Shown here piece after piece: positions 40,517 to 48,029 of a stretch of 64,000 bases of DNA. Location of the stretch: positions 620,001 through 684,000 of the forward strand of contig CAVYUQ010000003.1 in assembly GCA_963771715.1 (NCBI GenBank). Direction: 5' to 3'. The position numbers and the translations under genes were made by a program. Position 1 is the first letter of the stretch, and each line of letters starts with the position of its first letter. A model generated the notes under the pieces. It was given only the letters and a program-made list of their open reading frames with translations. It was not told the DNA's origin and made no database searches. This DNA is from JACVRW01 sp963771715. GTDB taxonomy: Bacteria; Actinomycetota; Thermoleophilia; Solirubrobacterales; Thermoleophilaceae.

Positions 40517-40776
40517 TTGCCGACCGCCACCTTTCGAAGCGCGCGCGCCGAATGCAGGATCCTCACCCCGGAGTCGTTGATGCGCGCGATCCCCGCGAGC
40601 TCGTCGGTCTGCGCGCGGACGACCTCGACGCCCTCGACCGCGCCCCGTGCCTGAGCCGCGATCCGTCTCGCCAGCATCACGATCGCGATCACGATCACCG
40701 CCGCCACCGCTATGACGACGATGCCGAGCACGAGCCCAATCCACCACCCAGTGGACGCGGCTGTCACGGCGGGCAT
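40513..40776 (-). CDS. Small single-pass membrane protein
   Basis: Eighty-seven residues. Membrane helix (GWWIGLVLGIVVIAVAAVIV) flanked by ARRIAAQARG, then a helical tail ending SARALRKVAVGK. First of the membrane cassette, one base after the isochorismatase stop and overlapping the next gene by 4 bases. No family recognised. Cytoplasmic tail inferred from the basic flank. Confidence 0.75.
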   Translation of the reverse strand: MPAVTAASTGWWIGLVLGIVVIAVAAVIVIAIVMLARRIAAQARGAVEGVEVVRAQTDELAGIARINDSGVRILHSARALRKVAVGK

Positions 40777-40777
40777 G

Positions 40778-41401
40778 TCAGCGCGCCGCCATCGCGCCCT
40801 GCAGCTCCTCCGTGAACGCGCCGGAGCTCATCACCTCGGAGAACATCGGGTAGTCGAACTTGATCGCGTTCTCGTGCTCCTCCGCCGAGGTCGCGGCGAC
40901 GCAGTCCGACAGCGTGATCACCTTGTAGCCCTTCTCGTAACCGCTTCGCATCGTGGACTCGACGCAGCAGTTCGTCAGGAAGCCGCCCAGGGCGATGGTG
41001 TCGATGCCGCGCGCGCGGAGGATGAAGTCGAGGTTCGTGGTGGCGAACGTGTCGAGGCCGCGCTTGCCTTCCACCACCACGTCGCCCTCCTGCGGCGCAA
41101 GCGAGTCCACGATCTCCGCGCCCCACTCGCCCTTCACGAAGGCGGTGGAGTCGACCACGCCCTTGAGGATCCCGTAGGGGTGCTGCGACAGCTCGCCGTA
41201 CCCCTGGACGAACGTGATCGGCGCGTGCACGACGGTGGCCCCGGCGGCCCGCGCGGCCTCCACGAGGCGGCGCGTGTTGTCGAGCATGCCGGTGCTCTCC
41301 ATCACGCCCTGGACGGCGTCGTGGAGAACACCGCCCTCCGAGGTGAAGTCGTTCTGGTACTCGATCAGAACGACGGCTGTGCGCTTCGGATCGAACGGCA
41401 T
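40778..41401 (-). CDS. Isochorismatase-like cysteine hydrolase
   Basis: 207 residues. The isochorismatase fold carries the Cys nucleophile in GFLTNCCVESTMRSGYEKGY and Lys in VVEGKRGLDTFATTN. The usual catalytic Asp of the VLIDMQNDF motif is Glu here (VLIEYQNDF), so activity may be altered or retained with Glu. ATG follows a strong AAGGAGG. First gene of the 14-gene cox operon. An amide hydrolase role and any link to CO metabolism are unproven. Confidence 0.85.
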   Translation of the reverse strand: MPFDPKRTAVVLIEYQNDFTSEGGVLHDAVQGVMESTGMLDNTRRLVEAARAAGATVVHAPITFVQGYGELSQHPYGILKGVVDSTAFVKGEWGAEIVDSLAPQEGDVVVEGKRGLDTFATTNLDFILRARGIDTIALGGFLTNCCVESTMRSGYEKGYKVITLSDCVAATSAEEHENAIKFDYPMFSEVMSSGAFTEELQGAMAAR

Positions 41402-41549
41402 GGAGGGCCTCCTTGCAACTCGGCTGGGAGGCCCACTCTAACCGGACGTAAGTGCGCTGGCGAGTGCTCAGCGCGCCATGTGTCAGCGCCCGCTTTCAGC
41501 CGCCTCGGGGGGCGTAGCCGCTGCTTGGTCTTGCCCGCGGATGACGCCG

Positions 41550-42560
41550 CTAGGCGGCCTCTTCGCGCCGCGCCTGCTCGCGCGTGGCGAAGAACGCCGA
41601 TGTCGAGATGCCGCGGTCGAAGTCGGACCAGCTGGCGCCGTCCGCGAGCGAGCGCTCGATGCGGTCGAAGCTGCCGAGGTTGCCGCCGAGGTTGTCCACG
41701 AAGTGCACGAGCGTGGCCTCGCGCGTGCAGGGCACGACCGGGCTGCCGTGCTCGAGCTTGCCGTGGTGGCTCAGGATGATGTGCAGCAGGCCCTCCGCCT
41801 CCGCGGGCGGAAAGCCGTCGATCCGCTCGATCTCGCGCCGCACCATGTAGTAGCCGAGCGGGATCTCCCCCAGCAGCTTGCCGCTGTCGGTGAGCTCGAT
41901 CGCGCCGTTCACCGATGCGTACACCTGCGTCTTGCCGATGTCGTGCAGCAGCGCGCCGGTCACGGCCAGCTCGCGGTCGATGCCGCCGCGGAACGGGCCC
42001 GCCGCCAGCGCGCTCACCCCCTGCGCCACCGAGAGGCAGTGCTCGACGAGCCCGTGCCGGTATGCCTGGTGGTAGTACTTGGCCGCCGGCGCCGAGTGGT
42101 AGGCCGCACCCGTCTCCGTGGATGGGTCGATCAGGCGCGCGAGCAGCGTGCGCAGGTGCGGCCGCTGGATCGTCTCCACCAGCGCCTCGAGGTCGGCCGC
42201 CATCTCCTCGTAGGGCCGGGCGGGCGCCTCGGTGAGGTCGGCGAGCTCGTACTCGTCCTCCGCGGCCGCCCGCATCCGCTTGACAGTCAGGCCGGCGCCG
42301 TAGCGCTCGTCGACTGAATAGCGGGCGAGCACGCGTACGACGGAGCCGGTCGGGCAGATCGCGGCCAGCGCGTCCACCTCGTCCCAGATAACTGCCTCGA
42401 CGGCGCCGGTGGTGTCGCCGAGCTGGAGCTTCAGGAACGTCTCGCCGTTGCGCTTCTGGCGGCGGCTGTGGGCGCGCACGAGGAAGACCTCGTTGACCTC
42501 CTGGCCGTCGGAGAGGTCGCGTACGAAGCACCTCGAGGGGGTCAGCGTGGTCTGCTCCAT
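41550..42560 (-). CDS. OB-fold/HD-domain nuclease, YhaM-like
   Basis: About 336 residues from ATG 42560 (an upstream start at 42623 would overlap the divergent SDR gene). N-terminal OB fold (VFLVRAHSRRQKRNGETFLK; VRVLARYSV), then an HD domain with HxxxxHC and LLHDIGKTQVY, typical of the YhaM 3'-5' exoribonuclease family. C-terminal HHGKLEHGSPV matches the second metal-site His of the family. Predicted to trim RNA or DNA 3' ends. It precedes the cox operon by a 148-base gap on the same strand. Confidence 0.82.
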   Translation of the reverse strand: MEQTTLTPSRCFVRDLSDGQEVNEVFLVRAHSRRQKRNGETFLKLQLGDTTGAVEAVIWDEVDALAAICPTGSVVRVLARYSVDERYGAGLTVKRMRAAAEDEYELADLTEAPARPYEEMAADLEALVETIQRPHLRTLLARLIDPSTETGAAYHSAPAAKYYHQAYRHGLVEHCLSVAQGVSALAAGPFRGGIDRELAVTGALLHDIGKTQVYASVNGAIELTDSGKLLGEIPLGYYMVRREIERIDGFPPAEAEGLLHIILSHHGKLEHGSPVVPCTREATLVHFVDNLGGNLGSFDRIERSLADGASWSDFDRGISTSAFFATREQARREEAA

Positions 42561-42609
42561 GGGGATTGCCAAGGTAAGGCCGGACTCGGACGGTTTAGCC
42601 TCCCGTGGC

Positions 42610-43290
42610 ATGGGTGTGCTCATCGCCGGTGGGACCGGCGCGCTCGGGAGCGCGGTGGTGCGCGAGCTGCTCGACTCGGGCTACGAGTGCACGGTCACCT
42701 GGATCGTGGACGAGGAGCGCGAGCGCGCCGAGGCGGAGTTCGGCGAGCGCGCCGCGTTCGTGCGCGCCGACCTGATCGACCCGGAGGGCGGCGCCGCTGA
42801 TGCCGTGGCCGCGGTGGACGATCTGGAGGCCGTCGTCAACCTCGTCGGGGGCTTCTTCTCGGGGCCGCTCACGCACGAGACGGCGTGGGAGGACTTCGAC
42901 CGCCTGCTGCGCCTCAACGTCGCACCGGCCTTCAACCTCGCGCGCGCGGCGATGCCGCGGATGCTGGAGCGCGGCGGCGGCTCGTTCGTGGCGGTGTCGG
43001 CTCGCCCCGCGCTGAAGCCGTTCGCGGGCGCCTCGGCCTACGTGACCGCGAAGGCGGCCGTGCTCGCTTTCGTCCAGGCCCTCGACGCCGACTACCGCAC
43101 CAAGGGCATTCGTTCCAACGCGATCCTCCCGAGCGTCATCGACACGCCCGCGAACCGGGCGGCGGAGCCCGACGCCGACCACTCGAAGTGGGTTCAGCCG
43201 GCCGAGATCGCGCGGGTCGTGCGCTTCCTGGTCTCCGACGACTCCGCGGTCACGAGCGGCGCCGCCATCCCCGTCTACGGCCGGGCGTAG
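42610..43290 (+). CDS. SDR-family oxidoreductase
   Basis: 226 residues from ATG 42610. Glycine-rich NAD(P) motif AGGTGALGSAVV, catalytic Ser region VAVSARPAL, and YVTAKAAVLAFVQAL with the Tyr-x-x-x-Lys. C-terminal GAAIPVYGRA typical of SDRs. Divergent from the YhaM-like gene and convergent with the EcsC-family gene, which it overlaps by 16 bases. Substrate unknown. Confidence 0.9.
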   Translation: MGVLIAGGTGALGSAVVRELLDSGYECTVTWIVDEERERAEAEFGERAAFVRADLIDPEGGAADAVAAVDDLEAVVNLVGGFFSGPLTHETAWEDFDRLLRLNVAPAFNLARAAMPRMLERGGGSFVAVSARPALKPFAGASAYVTAKAAVLAFVQALDADYRTKGIRSNAILPSVIDTPANRAAEPDADHSKWVQPAEIARVVRFLVSDDSAVTSGAAIPVYGRA

Positions 43291-43919
43291 TACTTCAGCG
43301 CCTGCTCGCCGAGCTGCTTGGTGGCGCTGCCGTTTTGGATCGCTCCGATCGGGGCGCCGATAAACGGGATCAGCCGCCCGGCGTAGCGGCGGGCCATCCG
43401 CTTGGCGATGTACTTCGCGAGGCGGAGATGAAGGGCGTCGGACTTCCGGTTGCTGAGCGCACGCTCCACCATCGCCTGCGCCATCCGCTTGCCGACGCCG
43501 TCCAGAGCCCTGCGCGCCTCCGCGGGCGTGTCGTACAGGCCCTGTAGCGCGAGATACTCGGCCGGCCGCATCGGGTGCTGCGGGTCGTACCCGTAGGCGG
43601 CGGCGATGTAGAAGACCATCCGGCTCTGGATCCAGAGCAGCGCCACGAGGTCGGGCGCCGCGGTGATCACGCCGCCCACGCCGAGCGCTCCACCCTCGAG
43701 CCGGGCGAGGCGCACGTGCTTCTTGAATGCCACGCGAGCGAGCTCGTCCGGCGTGTGCCCGGCGCCCGCGTTCCGCGCCCACTCGGCGGCCTGCGGTCCG
43801 AAGCGCTCCGCCGCCGAGAGCGCGATGTACTCGGGCGCGCGGTCGGGCTCCGCGAGGAGACGGTCCCAGAGCCGCTTCGGGGGGCGCTCGAGGTGGTCGA
43901 TCTGGGTTGCAGCCTCCAC
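43275..43919 (-). CDS. EcsC-family protein
   Basis: About 214 residues from a GTG at 43919; the ATG at 44006 would overlap the divergent ferritin gene. EcsC hallmarks: YAALSAAERFG-type start, the AFKKHVRLARLEGGALGVGG and AAPDLVALLWIQSRMVFYIA helices, and a C-terminal RLIPFIGAPIGAIQNG. Membrane-associated family of unknown role, related to a gene near an ABC exporter in Bacillus. Confidence 0.78.
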   Translation of the reverse strand: MEAATQIDHLERPPKRLWDRLLAEPDRAPEYIALSAAERFGPQAAEWARNAGAGHTPDELARVAFKKHVRLARLEGGALGVGGVITAAPDLVALLWIQSRMVFYIAAAYGYDPQHPMRPAEYLALQGLYDTPAEARRALDGVGKRMAQAMVERALSNRKSDALHLRLAKYIAKRMARRYAGRLIPFIGAPIGAIQNGSATKQLGEQALKYYARP

Positions 43920-43944
43920 GCCGCCGGAGGCTAGCCTGTGGGCG

Positions 43945-44433
43945 ATGGGAATTCTCGACGATGACATGAAGGACGACCGCGAGCAGCTGATCGAGCTCCT
44001 GACCAAGGCCTACTGGATGGAGATCGAGACGGTGATGAGCTACATCTCGAACTCGATCAACCCGGACGGCGTGCGGGCGCAGGAGATCATCGAGTCGCTT
44101 CAGCAGGACATCCAGGAGGAGCTCGGGCACGCCACCCAGTACGGCGCGCGCATCAAGGAGCTCTACGGCGTGGTGCCGGGCTCACTCGACTTCAAGGCCG
44201 AGCAGTCCTACCTCCAGCCGCCCGACGAGCAGACCGACATCGTCCACGTGATCAAGGGCGTGATCGAGGCGGAGTCCGGCGCGATCGAGCACTACAACAA
44301 GATCATCGAGTTCTGCGAGGGACGCGACCCGGTCACGCAGGACATGGTCATCACCATCCTGCGCGACGAGGAGGGACACCGCCGCCTGTTCGAGGGCTTC
44401 CTGCGCGAGTACAAGGCGGAGGGCCTGGCCTAG
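43945..44433 (+). CDS. Ferritin-like/bacterioferritin-related protein
   Basis: 162 residues from ATG 43945. Four-helix ferritin-like fold with two Glu-x-x-His-type iron-site motifs: EEIT-like METVMSYISNSINPDG preceding EELGHATQYGARI (ExxH), and a second set ESGAIEHYNKII followed by RDEEGHRRLFEGFL. Diiron oxidase or iron storage activity is likely; the exact subfamily (Dps, bacterioferritin or rubrerythrin-like) is uncertain. Ends before the 46-bp repeat copy. Confidence 0.82.
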   Translation: MGILDDDMKDDREQLIELLTKAYWMEIETVMSYISNSINPDGVRAQEIIESLQQDIQEELGHATQYGARIKELYGVVPGSLDFKAEQSYLQPPDEQTDIVHVIKGVIEAESGAIEHYNKIIEFCEGRDPVTQDMVITILRDEEGHRRLFEGFLREYKAEGLA

Positions 44434-44443
44434 TTGGGAGAGG

Positions 44444-44489
44444 GACTGTCCTGCTTAGGTGTTGCTCTGCACGCCTAGAACAGGACGGT
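44444..44489. repeat. 46-bp stem-loop repeat, copy 2
   Basis: Inverted-orientation relative of the 1800-1845 repeat, with about 36 of 46 positions identical when reverse-complemented. The arms GTCCTGCTTAGG and CCTAGAACAGGAC, with a TGCTCTGC-type loop, can form a stem. It lies 11 bases after the ferritin-like gene and before the convergent DUF4396 gene, again at a convergent gene junction. Confidence 0.7.
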
Positions 44490-44559
44490 TGCCGAAAAGA
44501 CCACCCTTCACCGCTGCCGTACGCGAAGGCCCCGCCGGCCAACCGCGATTAAATCCCTT

Positions 44560-45120
44560 CTAGCCGAGCGTGTCCGCCACCAGCACGACGGTCCCGAACA
44601 GCCCCGCGGCGAGTGCGATCACGCCGACCACGCGCGGCGACGGCCCGCCGTGGATCCCCGTCTCGTGCACGGCGGCGTGGCCCTTGCCGCGCTGGAGCAG
44701 CCAGCGGTTCACCGGGTAGGCGAAGAAGCCGGCCACGAACAGCGCGAAGGACAGCGAACCCCAGAACAGCACGTCGCCGAGCCCCGCGTCCATGGCGCCC
44801 GGGATCACCAGGATGATCGCGTTGTCCACTATCTCCATGACCGCGATCGACAGCGTGTCCGACGCCAGCGCGATCGGAACGACCGTGGCAAGCGCCAACC
44901 CCGCGCGCAGCAGCGGAAGGCTCGTCAGCGAGTAGCCGAACAGGAACGCGAGCACGATCGCGAGCGCGATCGTGGCCCCGTCCGACCACCCGAGGGCCGT
45001 GCCGATGACGACGCCCAGCACCTCGCCGATCGCACAGCCCGTGAGGCAGTGAAGCGTGGCGCTGAGCGCCATCCGCTCGACGCTCTCGTCGTGCCCATGC
45101 GTATGAACATGTGCATCCAT
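44560..45120 (-). CDS. DUF4396-family membrane protein
   Basis: 186 residues from ATG 45120, with an N-terminal His-rich HVHTHGHDE segment and four or five membrane helices (LHCLTGCAIGEVLGVVIGTA, ATIALAIVLAFLFGYSLTS, LSIAVMEIVDNAIILVIPGA, SLSFALFVAGFFAYPVNR). Family DUF4396, often next to heavy-metal or sulfur genes. A longer upstream ORF is spurious: it runs antisense through tRNA-Phe. Function unknown. Confidence 0.82.
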   Translation of the reverse strand: MDAHVHTHGHDESVERMALSATLHCLTGCAIGEVLGVVIGTALGWSDGATIALAIVLAFLFGYSLTSLPLLRAGLALATVVPIALASDTLSIAVMEIVDNAIILVIPGAMDAGLGDVLFWGSLSFALFVAGFFAYPVNRWLLQRGKGHAAVHETGIHGGPSPRVVGVIALAAGLFGTVVLVADTLG

Positions 45121-45161
45121 CTCGGCCCCCAACGGTAGATACCATCGTCTGGCTGTTGCAA

Positions 45162-45234
45162 GGCGAGGTAGCTCAGTTGGTAGAGCACACGACTGAAAAT
45201 CGTGGTGTCGCCAGTTCGATTCTGGCCCTCGCCA
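45162..45234 (+). tRNA. tRNA-Phe (GAA)
   Basis: Cloverleaf readable by eye. Acceptor stem GGCGAGG/CCTCGCC (45162-45168 with 45227-45233), D arm with TAGCTCAGTTGGTAGAGC, anticodon stem CACGA/TCGTG enclosing the loop CTGAAAA with anticodon GAA, T arm GCCAG-TTCGATT-CTGGC, discriminator A at 45234. CCA is not encoded. 73 nt. Confidence 0.97.
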
Positions 45235-45278
45235 TCTCCCGGCTGCGGCGCATCGCCGGGCGCCGTCCCTCGTGAGAT

Positions 45279-45300
45279 GGCGAGGGGCTTCGCCCTCGCC
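45279..45300. terminator. GGCGAGGG hairpin downstream of the SRPBCC gene
   Basis: Palindromic hairpin with 8-base arms GGCGAGGG/CCCTCGCC and a GCTTCG loop, 3 bases beyond the minus-strand SRPBCC stop. No T-run follows on either strand, so it is a stem without the classic tail. A near-identical hairpin occurs at 57033-57053. May terminate or stabilise the SRPBCC transcript. Confidence 0.5.
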
Positions 45301-45302
45301 AG

Positions 45303-45752
45303 TTACCCCCGGCCTGGGGCCGCCGGCTGAGGCGCTGCTGCGGTTCTCAGGTTCTCGAGCGAGCTCTCCAGCCATGAGTGCATGAAGCGCCGGCCCGTCA
45401 CCGCACCGACGACCTTCATGCCGATGCTGTTCGGCTCGATCGTGAAGCAGCCCTCCACGAACGTGCCGCCCTGAGCCTCGGTTAGGACGAAGCGCGTGGT
45501 CACGCCGGTGCCGTCGCAGAAGATCGAGACCTCCCGGCAGTCCTCGAAGCGATCGACGACCAGGTCATGCGCCGCTGAACCGAATGGGCCTTTGACGACA
45601 CCGCGGTAGCGGCAGCCCTCTTTCAGGTCCGCGCACTCGATCTCGAGCATCTCCGGCCACCACTCCGGATGGCGGTTCGGGTCGCCCACCAGCTCCCAGA
45701 CGCGCTCCACCGGCGCGTCGATGAACGTCTGCTGGGTGCTCGACCGCTGCAC
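45303..45752 (-). CDS. SRPBCC-family protein
   Basis: 149 residues with polyketide-cyclase/START-like fold: QQTFIDAPVERVWELVGDPN, HPEWWPEM, CRYRGVVKGPFGSAAHDLVV and a C-terminal long helix FMHSWLESSLENL. Ligand-binding role expected; no catalytic signature. Starts 13 bases downstream of the methyltransferase stop on the same strand, so probably the same operon. Confidence 0.85.
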   Translation of the reverse strand: MQRSSTQQTFIDAPVERVWELVGDPNRHPEWWPEMLEIECADLKEGCRYRGVVKGPFGSAAHDLVVDRFEDCREVSIFCDGTGVTTRFVLTEAQGGTFVEGCFTIEPNSIGMKVVGAVTGRRFMHSWLESSLENLRTAAAPQPAAPGRG

Positions 45753-45765
45753 GCTCGTTCGCTTC

Positions 45766-46551
45766 CTACTCGGGGTGGCGCGCGAGCAGTGAGACGCTCG
45801 TGACGCCGTATTTGCGCACCGCGTTGTCGGCGCGCTCGGACACGAAGCGGTACTCGGGGTTCTCGCGCCACTCGACGATCTGGAGGCCGGCGCGTTCGAT
45901 CGCCTCGCGGTAGCGGTCGCGCTGCATCGCTCCGCCGATGCACGCCGCCCAGAGCGAGGCGTCGCAGGTGACGCCCTCCGGCAGCTGCTCGGTCGAGACG
46001 ATGTCGGCCAGTGCCAGCCTTCCGCCGGGCCGCAGCACGTTCGCGACGGCGGCGAAGACCGCGGCCTTGTCCGGCGAGAGGTTGATCACTCCGTTCGAGA
46101 TGACGCAGTCGACGCTGTCAGCCTCTACGGGCGGCTCCTCGATGTAGCCGGTGCGGAATTCGGCGTTCTCAATGCCGGCCTCGGCCGCGAGGCGTGTTGC
46201 CTTGGCGAGCTGCTCGTCGGTCATGTCGACGCCGATCACACGACCGTCGGGACCGGCTGCGAGCGACGCGAGGAAACTGTCCATGCCGGAGCCGCTGCCG
46301 AGGTCGAGCACCGTGTCGCCCGGGGCGACGTCCGCCAGGTCAAGGAAGTGGCCGACGCCCGCGAACGAGTCGATCGCGGCCGCCGGGATCCGGTCGAGAT
46401 CCGCAGGCGGGTAGCCGAGCCGCTCGGCCAGGGCGCGGCCCGTCTCGAAGTGGAATTCGCGCTCAGGCTCGAGCGCAACCTCCTGGTACATGTGCTTGAC
46501 GCGTTGCTCTAGCTCCTGTGTGTCGAGCGTTCGTGCGGGGGTGGTGCTCAT
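45766..46551 (-). CDS. ArsM-like SAM-dependent methyltransferase
   Basis: 261 residues. SAM motif I VLDLGSGSGMDSFLASLA and motif II GRVIGVDMTDEQL, with AEFRTGYIEE. Resembles arsenite methyltransferases (VISN-x-VINLSPDKAAVF). In the well-studied ArsM enzymes the x is a catalytic Cys, but here it is Gly, while a later Cys (WAACIGGAM) remains. It may therefore not methylate arsenic. Sits between the ArsR-rhodanese regulator and the SRPBCC gene on the same strand. Confidence 0.85.
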   Translation of the reverse strand: MSTTPARTLDTQELEQRVKHMYQEVALEPEREFHFETGRALAERLGYPPADLDRIPAAAIDSFAGVGHFLDLADVAPGDTVLDLGSGSGMDSFLASLAAGPDGRVIGVDMTDEQLAKATRLAAEAGIENAEFRTGYIEEPPVEADSVDCVISNGVINLSPDKAAVFAAVANVLRPGGRLALADIVSTEQLPEGVTCDASLWAACIGGAMQRDRYREAIERAGLQIVEWRENPEYRFVSERADNAVRKYGVTSVSLLARHPE

Positions 46552-46573
46552 GGCGATTCTCTTTCCGTTGGGA

Positions 46574-47224
46574 TCAAGTCAGTGCATGCTCCGCGAGCTG
46601 CCATTCGGGCCAGCCGCCTTCGAGCCGTCGTGCGGAGCGTCCCTCGGCGCGTAGCGTGCGGACGGCCTCGTGGGCATATGCGCAGAACGCGCCGCGGCAG
46701 TAGGCGACGATCTCGCTGCCGGCCGGCAGTTCGGCGAGACGCTCGTCGAGCTCATCGAGCGGGATCGACAGAGCGCCGTCGATGTGGCCGGCGTCGAACT
46801 CCTCCGACGGGCGCACGTCGACCAGCACGACGTCGTTACTACGAAGCCGCTTGAGCAGCTCGTCGCGGCTGATCGCCTCCACCTCGTCGCCGAGGTAGTT
46901 GCGCGCGGCGCGCTCGACCTCCGCGACGCGGGTTGCGGATGCGTCGCGCAGCTCGAGCCACAGCTGCAGCATGTCCTGGCCGGCGAGGGAGTAGTTGACG
47001 CGTGTGCCGTCGCGCTCGCGAGTCACGACGCCCGCGGCGTGCAGCGCCTGTAGGTGCTGGGAGGCGTTCGCGGTCGACTGGCCGCTCGCGCGCGCCAGCT
47101 CGTCGACGCTGCGCGGTCCCTGGGCGAGCAGGTCGATCAGCTCGAGCCGGCGCGGGCTCGCAAAGGCCTTGCCCATCACCGCGATCGCCTCGAAGAGCGC
47201 GTCCTTGGATCTAGGGGAACTCAT
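46574..47224 (-). CDS. ArsR-family HTH fused to a rhodanese domain
   Basis: 216 residues. N-terminal ArsR-type winged helix (residues about 10-95: ASPRRLELIDLLAQGPRSVD, SGQSTANASQHLQALHAAGV) with no CxC metal motif, and a C-terminal rhodanese domain (about 115-212) with the active loop YCRGAFCAYA. A regulator that could sense sulfane sulfur is suggested. Divergent from the metallo-beta-lactamase-fold gene with a possible operator between them. Confidence 0.92.
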   Translation of the reverse strand: MSSPRSKDALFEAIAVMGKAFASPRRLELIDLLAQGPRSVDELARASGQSTANASQHLQALHAAGVVTRERDGTRVNYSLAGQDMLQLWLELRDASATRVAEVERAARNYLGDEVEAISRDELLKRLRSNDVVLVDVRPSEEFDAGHIDGALSIPLDELDERLAELPAGSEIVAYCRGAFCAYAHEAVRTLRAEGRSARRLEGGWPEWQLAEHALT

Positions 47225-47234
47225 CCTTTGCTAT

Positions 47235-47250
47235 TCAAGCGAACTCTTGA
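47235..47250. promoter_or_regulatory. Possible ArsR-family operator
   Basis: Inverted repeat TCAAG-N6-CTTGA in the 39-base AT-rich region between the divergent ArsR-rhodanese and metallo-beta-lactamase-fold genes, which reads ATTCAAG...CTTGATAAT on the plus strand. Spacing and AT-richness resemble ArsR-family operators. Binding is inferred. Confidence 0.5.
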
Positions 47251-47263
47251 TAATTTCGCAAGC

Positions 47264-48029
47264 ATGTTCTTCCGACAGCTTCTGAACGACAGCTCCGCGT
47301 GCGCGTCGTATCTGTTCGGCTGCAAGACGAAGGCGCGCTTCGCGGTCGTCGACCCGCACGCCGACTTGGTGGACGAGTACATCCGCCTAGCCGAGGCGCA
47401 GGGGGTGCCGATCGTCGCGGTGCTGGAGACGCATCTGCAGGCGGACCATGTCTCCGGGCTGCCGGAGCTCGTCGAGCGGACGGGCGCGGCCGCCTATATG
47501 CCGGAGGGCGCCGGCGTCGACTTCGAGCACGTTCGCGCTCGCCGACGGCGACACGGTCGAGCTCGGCAACACCGCGCTGCGGGCGATCGCCACGCCAGGA
47601 CACGCGATCGCCCACCACGCGTACCTGGTCACCGACAATACGCGCGGCGAGGAGCCCTGGTTCGTCCTCACCGGCGACGCGCTGCTGGTCGGCGACGCGG
47701 GCCGGCCGGACCTGCACGCCCATGGCGACCAGACCGTGGAGACGATGGCGCGCACGCTGTACCGCTCGCTCACCGAGCGGCTGCTGACCCTGCCGGATGA
47801 TCTGCTGCTCTACCCGGCGCACTACTCCGGCTCCGTCTGCGGCCGCGGCCTGTCGGCCAATCCCGCGTCGACGATCGGGTTCGAGCGCCGCCACAACAAG
47901 GCGCTCCAGTTCGACTCCGAGGATGCGTTCGCCGACGCACTCGTGAAGGACATCCCACCGACGCCGCCGCAGCAGGCCGAGATACTCGCGGCCAACCGCG
48001 CCGGCCGCTCGCCCGCAGAGCACGTGTGA
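47264..48029 (+). CDS. Metallo-beta-lactamase-fold hydrolase (persulfide dioxygenase/Blh-like), frame broken
   Basis: ATG at 47264. N-terminal MFFRQLLNDSSACASYLFGC, ETHLQADHVSGLPELV (HxxxDH metal motif as THLQADH), TPGHAIAHHAY, LTGDALLVGDAGRPDL and a C-terminal HYSGSVCGRGLSANP fit the ETHE1/Blh type of persulfide dioxygenase. An extra base at about 47525-47540 breaks the frame: EHV-ALADGDTVELG is restored by deleting it. About 254 residues. Its GTGA overlap with the MFS gene links them. Confidence 0.82.

Noticed and set aside
44560..45375. Longer form of the DUF4396 gene
   Set aside because: Its N-terminal part is the antisense of tRNA-Phe, a common false extension.
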